Assembly: GCA_947627455.1 (NCBI GenBank)
Contig: CANQWC010000001.1
Span: 122,260 to 186,259 of the forward strand
Source: an uncultured Clostridia bacterium
GTDB taxonomy: Bacteria; Bacillota; Clostridia; Oscillospirales; Ruminococcaceae
Direction: 5' to 3'
Length of the DNA stretch: 64,000 bases
Position 1 is the stretch's first letter. Every line of letters begins with the position of its first letter. Below the pieces are notes generated by a model. The model saw nothing but the letters and a program-made list of their open reading frames with translations. It ran no database searches and had not been told where the DNA came from. Shown piece by piece: positions 36,247 to 47,119 of the stretch. The translations under genes were made by a program, and so were the position numbers.

Positions 36247-37147
36247 TTACAGCTTCATTGCCGAAAAATCCGATGTCGGCATTCGCCTCGACAAGTGGCT
36301 CTCAGAGCAAGACGAGGTCGATATTACGCGCTCTGCGGCGATAAAAATTATCGAGAGCGGCGGCGTAAATGTCAACGGCTTTACAGCTAAAAAAAGCTAT
36401 ACTCTTTCCGACGGCGACATCATAACCGTCGAGCTCCCCGAGCCGATTCTGCCCGAGGCCGTTCCCCAGAACATTCCCATCGACGTTGTTTATGAAGACA
36501 GCGACCTCGCTGTCGTGAACAAGCCCCAAGGCATGGTCGTTCACCCCGCCGCGGGCAACCCCGACGGCACCCTCGTGAACGCGCTGATGTACCGCTTCGA
36601 GGGCAGCCTCAGCGGCATAAACGGCGTTATCCGCCCGGGGATAGTCCACCGCATTGACAAGAACACGAGCGGCCTTTTGGTCATCGCAAAGAACGACTTC
36701 GCCCATTTAAAGCTCGCCGAGCTTATAAAGGCCCATGACTTTACACGCGAGTACGAGGCCATCTGCGTCGGCCATTTCAAAGAGCCGACGGGCACCATCA
36801 ACGCCCCGATCGGCAGGGACAAAAAAGACCGCAAGCGAATGGCGGTCACGCCGACAAATTCAAAGGAAGCAATCACCCACTACGAGCTCATCGAGGAGCT
36901 TCGCGGCCACTCATATATGCGCTTTATCCTTGAAACAGGCCGAACCCACCAGATCAGGGTCCACTCGGCTTATGTCGGCCACCCGATTCTCGGCGATGAG
37001 GTCTACGGGAAGCCCTACAAAGGCTGTAAAGGTCAATGCCTTCACGCCAAGAAGCTGGGATTTGTCCACCCGAGAAGCGGGGAGTACCTCGAATTCACCT
37101 CCGAGCTTCCCGAATATTTCACCCAAATTTTAACAAGTCTGAGGTAA
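36239..37147 (+). CDS. RluA/RluD-family pseudouridine synthase
   Basis: 302 residues. An N-terminal S4 domain (about 12-75) precedes the catalytic domain with the aspartate loop GIVHRIDKNTSGLLVIAK and the late GRTHQIRVHSAYVGHPILGD. It modifies uridines in 23S rRNA or other RNA; the target site is not certain. It overlaps lspA by 8 bp, the same arrangement as ylyB in Bacillus. Confidence 0.94.
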   Translation: MSNYSFIAEKSDVGIRLDKWLSEQDEVDITRSAAIKIIESGGVNVNGFTAKKSYTLSDGDIITVELPEPILPEAVPQNIPIDVVYEDSDLAVVNKPQGMVVHPAAGNPDGTLVNALMYRFEGSLSGINGVIRPGIVHRIDKNTSGLLVIAKNDFAHLKLAELIKAHDFTREYEAICVGHFKEPTGTINAPIGRDKKDRKRMAVTPTNSKEAITHYELIEELRGHSYMRFILETGRTHQIRVHSAYVGHPILGDEVYGKPYKGCKGQCLHAKKLGFVHPRSGEYLEFTSELPEYFTQILTSLR

Positions 37148-37149
37148 CG

Positions 37150-37956
37150 ATGGATTTTTCAAAGACAGTTTTCGTGTCCGATCTCGACGGTACTCTTTTG
37201 ATGAGCGACAAGACCCTCAACCCCCTTGATGAAGCGGCTTTGCGCCGTTATTCAGACGGCGGCGGAAGGTTTGTTGTCGCAACAGGCAGACCTCTTCACA
37301 CCGTCACGAATTTCATACCGACCCTCGGCAAAAACCCGATGATACTCTGCAACGGCGGGGTCATCTACGACGCCTGTAAAGAAAAAATCCTTTACGAGGT
37401 CGATCTCCCCGAATCTGCAAAATACATAATGACCGAGGTGCAAAAAAACTTCCCCGACATCAGCCCCGAGGTCTATGCCTTCTCAAACCGCTACTATTTC
37501 CACATGAACACCGTCGAAAAGTGGCACCAGCACATTCTGGGCGACATCAGCTTCACCAAGGTCAGCGACCCGAGCGAGATCAACGAGCCGTGGAACAAAA
37601 TGCTCTTTGCCGACGAAGTCGAGACCATCAACGAGCTGATGGACTTCGTCAAAAGGTTTGAGGGCTGCGGCGTCCGCTTTGTGCGAAGCTTCCCCAAGTT
37701 TCTCGAGATTCTTCCCGAGGGCGTCTCAAAGGGGAGCGCTCTCAAAAAGCTTGTTGAGATCTGCGGCTACGGCGGCCTGACGGTCTGCGCGGCGGGAGAT
37801 TACGACAATGACATCGAGATGCTCGAGGCTGCGGATATAAGCTTTTGTCCCGCCGATTCTCAGGAATGTGTCAAAGAGATATCGACGGCAGTATTGAAAA
37901 ACACCTGCGACAGCGGCGCGATTGCCGAGGCTGTTGCATACTTGGAACAGTTATAA
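37150..37956 (+). CDS. HAD-superfamily (Cof-type) phosphatase
   Basis: 268 residues from the ATG at 37150, 2 bp after the previous stop; the longer ORF in the track is an over-extension. HAD motif I is FVSDLDGTLLMSD, motif II region VVATGRP, and motif IV AAGDYDNDIEMLEAA. The cap domain is of Cof/YwpJ type. Such enzymes remove phosphate from sugar phosphates and cofactors; the substrate is unknown. Confidence 0.9.
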   Translation: MDFSKTVFVSDLDGTLLMSDKTLNPLDEAALRRYSDGGGRFVVATGRPLHTVTNFIPTLGKNPMILCNGGVIYDACKEKILYEVDLPESAKYIMTEVQKNFPDISPEVYAFSNRYYFHMNTVEKWHQHILGDISFTKVSDPSEINEPWNKMLFADEVETINELMDFVKRFEGCGVRFVRSFPKFLEILPEGVSKGSALKKLVEICGYGGLTVCAAGDYDNDIEMLEAADISFCPADSQECVKEISTAVLKNTCDSGAIAEAVAYLEQL

Positions 37957-38014
37957 AATTTTAGCAAACAGGTCAGATTGCTATTAAAATACAGATAAAC
38001 GGAGGTACCAAAAA

Positions 38015-38857
38015 ATGGACGAATTACTGAAAAAACAACTTCAAATCACCGCCTGCAAGGTCAGAATGGGCATCATTGAGGGCGTCTACAACGCCAAGAG
38101 CGGCCACCCCGGGGGCTCGCTTTCGATTGCCGACACCCTGACCTATCTCTACTTCAACAAGCTTAACGTATATCCCGAAAACCCCACGCTTCCAGACAGG
38201 GACCGCTTTGTGCTCTCAAAGGGCCACACCGCCCCTGCGCTTTATTCCGTTCTTGCTCATCGCGGCTTCTTCCCCGTTGAAGAGCTCAAGACGCTCCGCC
38301 ACATCGGCTCAAGGCTTCAGGGCCACCCCGATATGAAGCATATCCCGGGCGTCGATATGTCGACAGGCTCGCTCGGCCAGGGCATTTCCGCCGCCTGCGG
38401 AATGGCTCTTTCTGCGAAGCTTTCAAGCTATACTTATAAGGTCTATGCTATTTTGGGCGATGGCGAGATCGAGGAGGGTCAGGTTTGGGAGGCCGCGATG
38501 TTTGCCGCCCACAACAAGCTTGACAACCTCACCGCGATCATCGACAACAACGGGCTCCAGATCGACGGCAAAATTTCCGACGTCTGCTCGCCCTATCCCA
38601 TCGACGAAAAGTTCAGGGCCTTCGGTTGGCATGTCATCACCATGGACGCCCACGACTTCGACTCGATCGAAAAGGCGTTCAACGAGGCCGAGACTGTTAT
38701 GAACCAGCCCGTCGCAATCATTCAGACAAGCGTCAAAGGCAAGGGCGTTTCGTTCATGGAAAATCAGGTCTCATGGCACGGCAGCGCGCCGAACGCCGAG
38801 CAGTATGAACAGGCGATGGCCGAGCTTCGGGCTCAGCTTAAAGAATTGGAGGGATAA
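38015..38857 (+). CDS. Transketolase, N-terminal subunit
   Basis: 280 residues covering only the thiamine-diphosphate binding half: GHPGGSLSIADTL, SKGHTAPALY, GSLGQGISAACGMA and GDGEIEEGQVWEAAMFA. Many Firmicutes and archaea split transketolase into two genes. The partner follows 2 bp later, so together they form a functional pentose-phosphate enzyme. ACGGAGGTA precedes the ATG. Confidence 0.95.
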   Translation: MDELLKKQLQITACKVRMGIIEGVYNAKSGHPGGSLSIADTLTYLYFNKLNVYPENPTLPDRDRFVLSKGHTAPALYSVLAHRGFFPVEELKTLRHIGSRLQGHPDMKHIPGVDMSTGSLGQGISAACGMALSAKLSSYTYKVYAILGDGEIEEGQVWEAAMFAAHNKLDNLTAIIDNNGLQIDGKISDVCSPYPIDEKFRAFGWHVITMDAHDFDSIEKAFNEAETVMNQPVAIIQTSVKGKGVSFMENQVSWHGSAPNAEQYEQAMAELRAQLKELEG

Positions 38858-38859
38858 TA

Positions 38860-39807
38860 ATGGCAGATTTGGTAAAAAAGGCCACTCGTGAGAGCTATGG
38901 CGAAGCGCTTGCCGAGCTCGGCGATAAGTATGAAAATCTTTATGTTCTTGATGCCGACCTCGCGGGTGCGACTAAGACAGGCGTTTTCAAGAAGAAATTC
39001 CCCGACAGGCATATCGACTGCGGAATTGCCGAGGCCAACATGATGGGTATCGCCGCGGGTCTCTCGACAACAGGCAAGATCCCGTTCGCTTCTTCCTTTG
39101 CGATGTTTGCCGCGGGCAGGGCCTTTGAGATAGTCAGAAACTCCATCGGCTATCCTCATCTCAACGTCAAAATCGGCGCCACCCACGCGGGTATATCCGT
39201 CGGCGAGGACGGCGCTTCCCACCAGTGCAACGAAGATATTGCCCTGATGAGAACTATCCCGGGCATGACCGTCATCAACCCCGCCGACGACGTCGAGGCA
39301 AGGGCAGCGGTCGAGGCCGCGATTCTCCACAACGGCCCTGTATATATCCGCTTCGGCAGGCTCGCCGTCCCGATCTTCCACGACAAGGCGACCTACAAAT
39401 TTGAAATCGGCAAGGGCGAGCAGCTCACCGACGGCAGCGATGTCACCATCATCGCAACGGGCCTCATGGTATACGAGGCGATCAAAGCCGCTGAAGAGCT
39501 CAAAGCAAGCGGCATAAGCGCCCGCGTCATCAACATCGCGACCATCAAGCCGCTCGACAAAGAGCTTGTGATAAAGGCCGCGAAGGAGACGGGCCTCATC
39601 GTCACCGCAGAAGAGCACAGTATAATCGGCGGTCTCGGCGCCGCTGTCTGCGAAGCCGTCTGCGAGGAAGCCCCCGTCAGGGTCGTGAGGATCGGCGTCA
39701 ACGACGTGTTCGGTCACTCGGGCCCCGCCGCCGATCTTCTCAAAGAATTCGGCCTCTGCTCCGAAAACATTGTCGCGACAGTCAAAAAAGCCGTCGCCGA
39801 AAAATAA
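38860..39807 (+). CDS. Transketolase, C-terminal subunit
   Basis: 315 residues, the pyrimidine-binding and C-terminal halves of transketolase: DCGIAEANMMGIAAGL, FASSFAMFAAGRAFE, GEDGASHQCNEDIALMR and EEHSIIGGLGAAV. It completes the split enzyme with the gene immediately upstream. GGAGGGATAATA is the ribosome-binding region, overlapping the end of the N-terminal subunit gene. Confidence 0.95.
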   Translation: MADLVKKATRESYGEALAELGDKYENLYVLDADLAGATKTGVFKKKFPDRHIDCGIAEANMMGIAAGLSTTGKIPFASSFAMFAAGRAFEIVRNSIGYPHLNVKIGATHAGISVGEDGASHQCNEDIALMRTIPGMTVINPADDVEARAAVEAAILHNGPVYIRFGRLAVPIFHDKATYKFEIGKGEQLTDGSDVTIIATGLMVYEAIKAAEELKASGISARVINIATIKPLDKELVIKAAKETGLIVTAEEHSIIGGLGAAVCEAVCEEAPVRVVRIGVNDVFGHSGPAADLLKEFGLCSENIVATVKKAVAEK

Positions 39808-39825
39808 TTGAAATTATTCACTTTT

Positions 39826-39859
39826 CCGCCCTGATGAACATAAAATATCATCAGGGCGG
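39826..39859. other. 12-bp perfect hairpin before yunB
   Basis: CCGCCCTGATGA pairs with TCATCAGGGCGG around a ten-base loop. It lies between transketolase and yunB and its right arm runs into the G-rich ribosome-binding site of yunB. No T-run follows on either strand, so it is not a standard terminator. The loop holds CATAAAAT, which resembles a sigma-E -10 element. Confidence 0.6.
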
Positions 39860-39869
39860 GGGTGATTGA

Positions 39870-40517
39870 TTGAGAAGATACAGAAGCGGCCGAAAATCAA
39901 CAAGCCGCGAAATCAAAATTTTTGCCGTGATATGTGCGCTGCTTTCGGCGTCGGTGCTGACCGCTTTCAGCATAAACCGAACGCTTCGGCCGATAGCCTT
40001 CGACCTCGCCCAAAGCTACGGCTCGGCGGCGGTTTTAAAGGTCATAAACGACACCGTTTCCGACTATTTTGATTCGGCCGACATCGGTTATTCCGACCTC
40101 GTGAGGTTAAAATATACCTCGGGCGGCTTTGTAAGCTCGGTCGAATATAACAGCGCCGCCATCAACAAAATGAAGTCCGACTGCCTTTCACTTTTGTCGA
40201 AGAGCTTTTCGCGGCTTCGCGCCTCAAAGATAAAAGTCCCGCTCGGCGACATGTTCGACGATATTTCCCTGAGCGGCCGCGGCCCGACGGTCACGGTTAA
40301 AATAAGCGAATCCGCCGTTCCCGATATCGCGATTTTATCGACCTTTGAGGGCGTCGGCGTGAACCAGTCGCGCCATGAAATAAGAATGAGAGTATCTGCG
40401 CTCGTCTCGGTATATATCCCTCCGAAGAGCGCGGAATTTACCGTTTCGCAGGACTATGTCCTCGCCCAGACGGTTATTGTCGGCGATGTGCCTTCGGGCT
40501 GCGCCTTGGTTGAATGA
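39870..40517 (+). CDS. yunB: Sporulation protein YunB
   Basis: 215 residues from a TTG start with GGGGGTGAT upstream. A basic N-terminus precedes one membrane helix (about 19-38), then an extracytoplasmic domain with NDTVSDYF, SLSGRGPTVTVKI and GVGVNQSRHEIRMRVSALVSVYIPP, which is typical of YunB. In Bacillus yunB is made in the mother cell under sigma-E. It precedes ligA by 9 bp. Confidence 0.92.
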   Translation: MRRYRSGRKSTSREIKIFAVICALLSASVLTAFSINRTLRPIAFDLAQSYGSAAVLKVINDTVSDYFDSADIGYSDLVRLKYTSGGFVSSVEYNSAAINKMKSDCLSLLSKSFSRLRASKIKVPLGDMFDDISLSGRGPTVTVKISESAVPDIAILSTFEGVGVNQSRHEIRMRVSALVSVYIPPKSAEFTVSQDYVLAQTVIVGDVPSGCALVE

Positions 40518-42809
<2,292 letters not shown>

Positions 42810-42823
42810 GAGGGGAGCACAAG

Positions 42824-44287
42824 ATGGACAAAAAGCTTTACGAATACAACGCCTATGAGCTCTCCGAAATGCTCAGGGCGAAAAAAATCTCCTCGGTCGA
42901 GCTCACGAATTCGGTCCTCGACCGCGCCGAAGAGGTCGATGATAAGGTCGACGCCTATCTTCTTACCGACAGGCAGATGTCCCTTAAAATGGCCGAGAAC
43001 GCCGATAAGCTGATTTCTTCGGGCGAGGCAAAACCCCGCCTCGCGGGTATTCCCATCGGAATAAAGGACAACATCTCGACCACGGGTATCACCACCACCT
43101 GCGCTTCAAGAATGCTTGAAAACTACGTTCCCGTCTTTAACGCCACCGTTATTGATAGGTTGACAGCAGCGGGCAGCGTCATCTCGGGCAAGCTCAACAT
43201 GGACGAGTTTGCGATGGGCTCCTCGACCGAAAATTCATACTTCAAGACCACAAAGAACCCCTTTGATCTCAGCTGCGTGCCCGGGGGCTCATCGGGCGGC
43301 TCGGCCGCGGCGGTTTCCTGCGGCGAGGCTGTAATCGCCCTCGGCTCTGATACGGGCGGCTCGATAAGGCAGCCCGCGTCGCTCTGCGGCGTTGTCGGCC
43401 TGAAGCCCACCTACGGCAGCGTTTCAAGATACGGCCTTGTCGCGTTCGCCTCATCTCTTGACCAGATCGGTCCGTTCGGCAGATGCGTCAAAGACGTCGC
43501 GCTTTTGCAGGACGAAATTCAGGGCCACGACAAAATGGACGCCACCAGCGCCGACAGAAAGTATACTTCGCTCTATGACAACCTCTCCGAGGACATCTCG
43601 GGGCTTAAAATCGGCATGCCCGCCGAATATTTCGGCGAGGGCATCAAGCCCGAAGTCGCCGAGGCGGTAATGAATTCCGTCCGCGAGCTTGAAAAGAGGG
43701 GAGCGACCGTTGCTTCGGTCTCGCTGCCGTCAACGGGTTATGCGCTTTCGGCCTATTATATCATCGCCTGCGCCGAGGCCTCATCGAACCTCGCGCGCTT
43801 CGACGGCGTAAAATACGGCTACCGCGCGAAAGACTGCGACGGCCTCACTGACATGTATGAAAAGACCAGAAGCGAGGGCTTCGGCCGCGAGGTCAAGAGA
43901 AGAATAATGCTCGGCACCTTTGTGCTGAGCTCGGGCTACTTCGACGCCTACTACAAAAAGGCCAAGCTTTTGCAGAAGCGCATTCAGCAGGAATTCAGCG
44001 ACGCCTTCAAGTCGGTCGATGTCATCGTGACGCCGACCTCGCCCTCCGAGGCGTTCAAAATCGGCGACAGGGTCTCCGATCCTCTGGCGATGTACGCCGC
44101 CGACATCTGCACCGTCACCGTTAATATCGCGGGTCTTCCCGCCGTAAGCGTTCCCTGCGGCTATTCCGCGAGCGGCCTGCCGTTCGGAATGCAGATAATC
44201 GGCAGAAAATTCGACGAACAGACCATTCTTAACCTTGCCCAAGCGCATGAAAGCGCGTTCGGCGGGTTCAGGCGGCCGAAGCTTTGA
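42824..44287 (+). CDS. gatA: Glutamyl/aspartyl-tRNA amidotransferase subunit A
   Basis: 487 residues from the ATG at 42824, chosen for the AGGGGAG seven bases upstream; the track's ATG at 42806 overlaps the gatC stop. Amidase-family triad regions are present: [11 protein letters not shown] (Lys), [13 protein letters not shown] and [13 protein letters not shown] (Ser). GatA releases ammonia from glutamine or asparagine and channels it to GatB. Confidence 0.96.
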   Translation: MDKKLYEYNAYELSEMLRAKKISSVELTNSVLDRAEEVDDKVDAYLLTDRQMSLKMAENADKLISSGEAKPRLAGIPIGIKDNISTTGITTTCASRMLENYVPVFNATVIDRLTAAGSVISGKLNMDEFAMGSSTENSYFKTTKNPFDLSCVPGGSSGGSAAAVSCGEAVIALGSDTGGSIRQPASLCGVVGLKPTYGSVSRYGLVAFASSLDQIGPFGRCVKDVALLQDEIQGHDKMDATSADRKYTSLYDNLSEDISGLKIGMPAEYFGEGIKPEVAEAVMNSVRELEKRGATVASVSLPSTGYALSAYYIIACAEASSNLARFDGVKYGYRAKDCDGLTDMYEKTRSEGFGREVKRRIMLGTFVLSSGYFDAYYKKAKLLQKRIQQEFSDAFKSVDVIVTPTSPSEAFKIGDRVSDPLAMYAADICTVTVNIAGLPAVSVPCGYSASGLPFGMQIIGRKFDEQTILNLAQAHESAFGGFRRPKL

Positions 44288-44302
44288 GAGGGGTGAGTTT
44301 TT

Positions 44303-45742
44303 ATGATGATAAAAGGCTATGAAGTTGTCGTCGGGCTTGAGGTTCACGCTGAGCTCAACACAAAGACAAAGATCTATTGCAGCTGTAAAAACTCCTTCGG
44401 GCTTGAGGTCAATACTCAGGTCTGCCCGATATGCCTCGGAATGCCGGGCACGCTGCCGACGCTCAACGAAAAGGTCGTAGAGTATGCAATAAAAATGGGC
44501 CATGCCCTCAACTGCTCTATAAACCGAATCTGCAAGCAGGATCGCAAAAACTACTTCTATCCCGACCTCCCGAAGTCCTACCAGATCTCTCAGGCGGATA
44601 TTCCGCTCTGCCAGAACGGTTATCTCGACGTCATCATGGACAACGGCGACGTCAGGCGCATCGGCGTTGAGAGAATACACATTGAGGAGGACGCGGGCAA
44701 GCTTTTGCACTCGGATAAATTCGACGGCTCGCTGGTCGACTTCAACCGCTGCGGCGTTCCGCTCATTGAAATCGTCTCGAGGCCCGATATGCGCGGCTCT
44801 GATGAAGCTAAGGCCTATCTTGAGACCGTGCGGGCGATTCTCAAATACATCGACATCTCCGACTGCAAAATGCAGGAGGGCTCAATTCGCTGCGACGTGA
44901 ACGTTTCGGTTCATAAGCCCGACGAGCCGTTCGGCACAAGGTGCGAGATGAAAAACGTCAACAGCTTCACGGCGGCGGTTCGGGGCATCGACTATGAAGC
45001 CAACCGCCAGATTGAGATACTTGAAGCGGGCGGAACGGTAACTCAGGAGACACGCAGATGGGACGACCAGAAGGGCATCAGCGTCTCGATGAGAACCAAA
45101 GAGGACGCTCAGGATTACCGCTACTTCCCCGAGCCCGACCTTCTTACCATCGTCGTGCCGCAGGAAAAGGTCGACGAGCTCAAAAGAACTCTGCCCGAGC
45201 TCCCGAACGCTAAAATAATGCGCTATGTCAAGAGCTTCGGTCTCAACCACTACGACGCGAAGATGATTGTCGACGTTGTTGAAAAGTCAGCGTTCTTTGA
45301 AAAGTGCCTCGAAGCGGGTTGCAAGTCGCCGAAGATCCTTTCAAACTGGGTTTTGGGCGAGATCTCGAAGTTCATGAACGAGGGCACCGCGATCGAAGAC
45401 ACAAAACTCACGCCCGAAAACATGGCCGAGCTTGTCAATTTCATCGCCGACGGCAAAATTTCGACCGCCGCCGCGAAGACAGTCTTTGACGTCATCGTGA
45501 GCGAAGACGCCGACATCTCGAAGATAATCGAGGAAAAGGGCCTCGCTCAGGTTTCTGACGAGTCAGCGCTTGAAAAAATCGCCGACGAAGTCTTGGCGGC
45601 GAATGAAAAGTCAGTCTCCGACTACCTCGGCGGAAAAACCAACGCCCTCGGCTACCTCGTCGGCCAATGCATGAAAGCCTCAAAGGGCAAGGCAAACCCG
45701 GGCATCATGAAGGAAATAATCCTGAAAAAAATCGGCGGCTGA
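44303..45742 (+). CDS. gatB: Glutamyl/aspartyl-tRNA amidotransferase subunit B
   Basis: 479 residues with VVGLEVHAELNTKTKIYC, the CPICLGMPGTLP zinc-type cysteines, DRKNYFYPDLPKSYQISQ and the C-terminal YqeY-like tail (ALGYLVGQCMKASKGKANP). It activates the tRNA-bound carboxylate and transfers ammonia. GAGAGGGGTGAG precedes the ATG pair at 44303/44306. The stop lies one base from the stop of the convergent gene. Confidence 0.97.
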   Translation: MMIKGYEVVVGLEVHAELNTKTKIYCSCKNSFGLEVNTQVCPICLGMPGTLPTLNEKVVEYAIKMGHALNCSINRICKQDRKNYFYPDLPKSYQISQADIPLCQNGYLDVIMDNGDVRRIGVERIHIEEDAGKLLHSDKFDGSLVDFNRCGVPLIEIVSRPDMRGSDEAKAYLETVRAILKYIDISDCKMQEGSIRCDVNVSVHKPDEPFGTRCEMKNVNSFTAAVRGIDYEANRQIEILEAGGTVTQETRRWDDQKGISVSMRTKEDAQDYRYFPEPDLLTIVVPQEKVDELKRTLPELPNAKIMRYVKSFGLNHYDAKMIVDVVEKSAFFEKCLEAGCKSPKILSNWVLGEISKFMNEGTAIEDTKLTPENMAELVNFIADGKISTAAAKTVFDVIVSEDADISKIIEEKGLAQVSDESALEKIADEVLAANEKSVSDYLGGKTNALGYLVGQCMKASKGKANPGIMKEIILKKIGG

Positions 45743-45743
45743 T

Positions 45744-46745
45744 TCATGTTTCCCTCTTTTCTTTCAGCGTGATGAATACCATCGCGCACACGCAAACTAT
45801 CGGAATAAGGCTCGGGCTTCGGCTGAGCCTTATTTTTGTTGCCGCCGATACCGCCCCGAATCGGGTGAGCATTATTTCAGATATCTTCGCGAAAACCGCC
45901 GTCAGAGCAAGCTGAATCGGCCTTGTCAAGTAAAAACGCTTTACAGAAAATCTCCCTCCGATGAGCGAAATAATCTGCGTATGCACACATATACCGCCGA
46001 ACGCAAGTATCACCGATACAGCGACAAGCGAAACGCCTTTACAGCCGCTCAGCGCCGCAAGATTTGAAATTTCCAGCACCGAGGCTATGTATGCGTTTTT
46101 AAGGCTCGGAAAAAGCTCTTCAAGCACCGCCCGAACCGCCGAAAAGAAGAGTATCATCGAGCAAACTGTCATCATCGCGCATGTCGCAGAGCTCACGCTG
46201 TCGGTCATGAGCTTTGTTGAAAACCCGCCCCGCACGATGCTCTTTTCGCCGCCCCGAATCCTGTTTTTTATGGCATAGATAAGAAACATCACAAAATTTG
46301 CCGTCATCGACGACATCATCGCGCAGATGCCGTATCTTACATCTCCGAACACCGCCGCCCCGACCACACCCGCAGCGAACGCGGGTCCGCTTCCGAAGCA
46401 GAATGAAAGCGCCTTTGAGGCCTCTTCGGGCGTGAGACGCCCCTTTTCGACCGCCTCAGAAAGCAGCTTTGCGCCGATGGGGTATCCGCCGATATTCCCG
46501 AAGACAAACGCCGAGAGAACATCGGAATTCAGGCTTTTAGGCTTCGGCAGCCTCTTAAAAACGCCGCTCTGAGCGACCGCACCCGATACCACCGTCATCG
46601 CAAAAAGCGACGGAATTATCGTGTAGACGCAGCTTTTAAGCGCCCCGATAACAGCCTCAGAGACCGCATCGCGGAACAAAATCAGCATCACCCCGATGGA
46701 AACCGCCGCGAACAGAAAAATCAAATCAGAAAGCTTTCTTTTCAT
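45744..46745 (-). CDS. ylbJ: YlbJ/SpoVV-like sporulation membrane protein
   Basis: 333 residues with eight or so membrane helices and the nucleoside-recognition (Gate) type motifs GNIGGYPIGAKLL and FCFGSGPAFAAGVVGAAVFG. This fits YlbJ (SpoVV), a sporulation membrane protein linked in Bacillus to movement of dipicolinate. A sigma-E-like promoter lies upstream on the minus strand. Its 3' coding end contains the terminator of the convergent gatB gene. Confidence 0.85.
   Translation of the reverse strand: MKRKLSDLIFLFAAVSIGVMLILFRDAVSEAVIGALKSCVYTIIPSLFAMTVVSGAVAQSGVFKRLPKPKSLNSDVLSAFVFGNIGGYPIGAKLLSEAVEKGRLTPEEASKALSFCFGSGPAFAAGVVGAAVFGDVRYGICAMMSSMTANFVMFLIYAIKNRIRGGEKSIVRGGFSTKLMTDSVSSATCAMMTVCSMILFFSAVRAVLEELFPSLKNAYIASVLEISNLAALSGCKGVSLVAVSVILAFGGICVHTQIISLIGGRFSVKRFYLTRPIQLALTAVFAKISEIMLTRFGAVSAATKIRLSRSPSLIPIVCVCAMVFITLKEKRET
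45804..45838 (+). terminator. gatCAB intrinsic terminator inside the ylbJ-like gene
   Basis: AATAAGGCTC pairs perfectly with GAGCCTTATT around an inner GC stem capped by TTCG, then a run of five T. It lies 62 bp past the gatB stop, within the antisense coding sequence. Confidence 0.85.
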
Positions 46746-46773
46746 AAAACACCGCCCGAATAGTTGTCTTTAA

Positions 46774-46802
46774 ATTCTATGCCGAAGGTGAGACGAGTAT
46801 AA
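46774..46802 (-). promoter_or_regulatory. Sigma-E-like promoter of the ylbJ-like gene
   Basis: On the minus strand: TTATACT, 14-bp gap, CATAGAAT. The -10 matches seven of eight positions of CATACAAT and the gap suits sigma-E. Confidence 0.45.
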
Positions 46803-46843
46803 TTTAACGGGAAATTTTACTGATACTGAAAGGAAGCAAAGCG

Positions 46844-47119
46844 ATGGAAGTCTGGGAGAAAATAAAGGAACAGGCGAGGGCATCAACCTATACCGAGGTT
46901 TATGTGACGGTCTCGGGCGGGCGCGAGGTGATGATTGAGAACGCAACCCACGTCTATGAGTGCAACGAGATAATGGCAAAGGTAAAAACCCGCGACGGCG
47001 ATGTAATCATCTGGGGCGAGGAGCTTAAAATGTCGAGTTTCAGCGGTTCTGTCGTGAGGATAAGCGGGAGGATCACCTCGGTCGAGTTTATGAGAAAGGC
47101 GGGAATCAAGAATGATTGA
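46844..47119 (+). CDS. yqfC: Sporulation protein YqfC (YabP family)
   Basis: 91 residues with the YabP/YqfC domain pattern: MIENATHVYECNEIMAKVKTRDGDVIIWGEEL and ISGRITSVEFM. It is a small sporulation protein, paired with yqfD as in Bacillus and almost all spore-forming clostridia. AAAGGAAG precedes the ATG. It overlaps yqfD by 8 bp. Confidence 0.93.
   Translation: MEVWEKIKEQARASTYTEVYVTVSGGREVMIENATHVYECNEIMAKVKTRDGDVIIWGEELKMSSFSGSVVRISGRITSVEFMRKAGIKND

Noticed and set aside
38833-39717. 294-aa minus-strand ORF opposite transketolase C-terminal subunit
   Set aside because: Shadow of a conserved gene; no motif or ribosome-binding site.
43781-44710. 309-aa minus-strand ORF across gatA/gatB
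   Set aside because: Antisense to two conserved genes, with no start signals or recognisable motifs.
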